64,000 nt of DNA, taken from Colius striatus (Eukaryota; Chordata; Aves; Coliiformes; Coliidae). Of the stretch, positions 62,535 to 64,000 are shown in pieces. Each line of letters begins with the position of its first letter. Position 1 is the stretch's first letter. The DNA is taken from contig NC_084760.1 of NCBI RefSeq assembly GCF_028858725.1, positions 79,676,367 through 79,740,366 of the forward strand, written 5' to 3'. A model generated the notes under the pieces. The model saw only the letters and a program-made list of their open reading frames with translations, was not told the origin of the DNA and did no database searches. Both the position numbers and the translations under genes were made by a program.

Positions 62535-63355
62535 TCACGTTGCAGCCTTCACATTGCTTACTGTATTATATTCATTCATCAATTGTTCATAAGGCACAGA
62601 AAGTTCTAGCTCGTTATTGGTAAATGTAGATTCATCAGAGGATGGGAATTTTACTAGCTTTTTTGCAGTTTCAGATTCTTCTGCAAGATTATCATCCATG
62701 GAGGATTTTGATGTTTCCTCATCATCTGAGATATCTTCTGGTTCATCATCATCCTCATTTACAAATGTTATATTAGCATTCTCAAATATTAAGGGTCGAT
62801 AGTCTCTGGAATCCCACACTTCACCTTCTTCTTCACTAATCCTGTCCAGTTGGTTTACAAACATGGTTCCTTCTAGAGGGCTGTCTCCAATACGTTTGTC
62901 ATGCAGGGGTCTCAGTGCGTGACCATTTTGAATGTCCAGGGAAGTCTCACGGTACTCAAAAGACTCTGCCTTTGTGTAAGTTACCTGGACATCTATACTG
63001 GCATTCTGAATATTTTGTTTGCCATTTTCTACTTTAATCATTTTGTCATTGTTCGTCTTCAGGGCCTTCTTCCCAATTTGCTTAATAAGATCATTGTAGG
63101 TCTCTTCCTTCTTTGAAAGGAAGCTGAAAATGTTTACATCCTTTGAGGTGCCCATTTGAAGGGGTTTCTTAGACCGAGGATGGTTGTCAAACGACTCTTT
63201 TCTTTTTTTCCTCCGTTTCTTGATTGCTTTGTGGACTTCCACAAACATACTGACCTTCCAATTAACAAAGAGTGAAAGCCAAGCTAGTCCCAGATAGATC
63301 CATAACTCCACAAAGTATCTGTAAAGCGCATGATAGTTTGCATCTGGATTTACAC
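62535..63355 (-). CDS. KCNK5: KCNK5 (TASK-2) terminal coding exon
   Basis: Last coding exon of the pH-sensitive two-pore-domain K+ channel TASK-2, a plasma-membrane background channel. The exon starts after the AG at 63357-63356; its first two bases complete a split Gly codon (phase-1 intron), then 272 codons run to TGA at 62537-62535. It opens with VNPDANYHALYRYF, the loop after the second pore, then the TM4 segment ELWIYLGLAWLSLFVNWKV (exon residues 16-34). A basic stretch HKAIKKRRKKRK (41-52), NIFSFLSKKEETYNDLIKQ (74-92), FVNQLDRISEE (165-175), an acidic Ser/Asp/Glu cluster (about 195-226) and the ending ELSVPYEQLMNEYN follow the known vertebrate TASK-2 tail. The Arg at 63318-63320 and Lys at 63255-63257 match human R224 (extracellular pH sensor) and K245 (intracellular pH sensor). 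The tail appears about 16 residues shorter than human, mainly mid-tail. The frame is intact. The pore domains are outside the window, so channel assignment rests on the TM4 and tail match. Confidence 0.96.
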
Positions 63356-64000
63356 CTACAAAGAATTAAAAACAAGAACATTACTAAAAGAAGGTTCAAA
63401 GCTGATTTGAGTCACAGCTGGTTTGGTCACTGAGATCATGACCCTGAGAACTACTCCTTTCCACACTAACAGAGTCTAGCAGTTTGAACATTGATCTGAG
63501 AGGTGGCAAGTGGGGATCCAAAACTCTTCTGAAAGAAAAAGTGGATCCCAGGTCTTCTTGGCTGCATGTACTCTGACCACCGGACTACAACATAAAACTG
63601 CAGCATGTTTACCCTCTCCTTTATCCAATTCTTTTTTCCTTTTGAAAATTATGAGCCTTCTCCTTGTCACTGAGGTATAGGTACTTTCCTTGTGAAAGGG
63701 ATTCCGAACTCCCCGTACAAGGGCCATCTCCAAAGCCCTGAACAAGGCAGCGGATTTTATAGAACAACAAGATTTAGGAGGGAGACACCAGTATGCTCAG
63801 CATTTCCTGTTGACTGGTTCTAGACAGCTGCACAGAGAGCACTGCCCAGTATTTAACATGCCCTGCTTAGTATGCTGGATCCCATTCAAAGGTGCTTAAC
63901 TATTGTGGTAGATAGGATAGCTCCCTGTCTGAAACAGAAACCTGGAGCACCTGAAAGTTATGAATTCCACAACTTGGTTCCAGACATAGCTGAATTAAGG
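63356..64000 (-). other. KCNK5: KCNK5 last intron (partial) with splice acceptor
   Basis: Minus-strand sequence immediately upstream of the terminal exon. The acceptor reads TTTTTAATTCTTTGTAG, a T-rich tract ending in AG at 63357-63356. No other KCNK5 exon is recognisable up to the window edge, so the preceding exon, carrying the second pore, lies beyond 64000. An 89-codon open frame at 63476-63745 on the minus strand resembles nothing I know and is probably chance. A MIR-like remnant lies inside (separate entry). Confidence 0.8.
63495..63592 (+). repeat. MIR / tRNA-type SINE-like remnant
   Basis: A degenerate match by eye to the 3' half of MIR-type elements: a GGCAAGTGG motif, then GGATCCCAGGTCTTC, then ACTCTGACCACCGGACTACA. 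These correspond to the familiar order of a GGATTCGAACCCAGGTCT-like block followed by CTCTAACCACTAGACTACA. The copy is old, has an insertion, and lies in the KCNK5 intron on the strand opposite to the gene. Confidence 0.4.

Noticed and set aside
62281..62592. 103-codon plus-strand frame next to the KCNK5 exon
   Set aside because: Partly antisense to the conserved KCNK5 tail and otherwise in its UTR; a shadow frame.
63476..63745. 89-codon minus-strand frame in the KCNK5 intron
   Set aside because: Does not match the KCNK5 pore or TM regions and overlaps a MIR-like remnant.
1..64000. Search for CRISPR arrays, operons, bacterial or phage systems, tRNA/rRNA/snRNA genes
   Set aside because: No spaced direct-repeat arrays, no dense coding, no recognisable tRNA, rRNA, U6 or 7SK sequence; the window is vertebrate noncoding DNA.

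Overview
This is vertebrate nuclear DNA, most likely from a bird. It is AT-rich and almost gene-free, and it carries many truncated CR1 LINE copies, some still ending in the CR1-type ATTCTATG tail. It also holds faint older amniote repeats and one clear exon of a conserved vertebrate gene. There are no operons, ribosome binding sites or other prokaryotic features. I cannot name the species from sequence alone.

The only gene I can defend is KCNK5 (TASK-2, a two-pore-domain potassium channel), on the minus strand at the right end. Its terminal coding exon is 62535-63355, preceded by a splice acceptor and part of the last intron (63356-64000). The 3' UTR then runs leftward. A good distal poly(A) signal at 58191-58196 would make that UTR about 4.35 kb; closer candidate signals lie at 61873 and 61574. 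The upstream KCNK5 exons lie beyond the right edge of the window.

Everything left of about 58 kb looks like the long flank downstream of KCNK5. In human the next genes in this direction are SAYSD1 and GLP1R, and I found no exon of either. The flank contains: a GC-richer left edge with a near-perfect CTCF-type motif (353-367); CR1 copies at 11.2-12.3 kb and 17.6-17.9 kb; an old L3/CR1-like copy at 36.4-37.0 kb; a longer minus-strand CR1 with recognisable reverse-transcriptase blocks at 39.65-41.2 kb, abutting a MIR-like remnant; and a plus-strand-dominated CR1 cluster at 46.2-52.0 kb with a 74-bp CTTCT microsatellite. The rest is unannotatable AT-rich DNA with simple repeats.

No complete novel system was found. 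The items most worth a second look are the protein-like 88-codon frame inside the putative KCNK5 3' UTR (61607-61873), the strong CTCF motif, an exon-like island at 15235-15413, and the longest unexplained open frame at 25109-25579.
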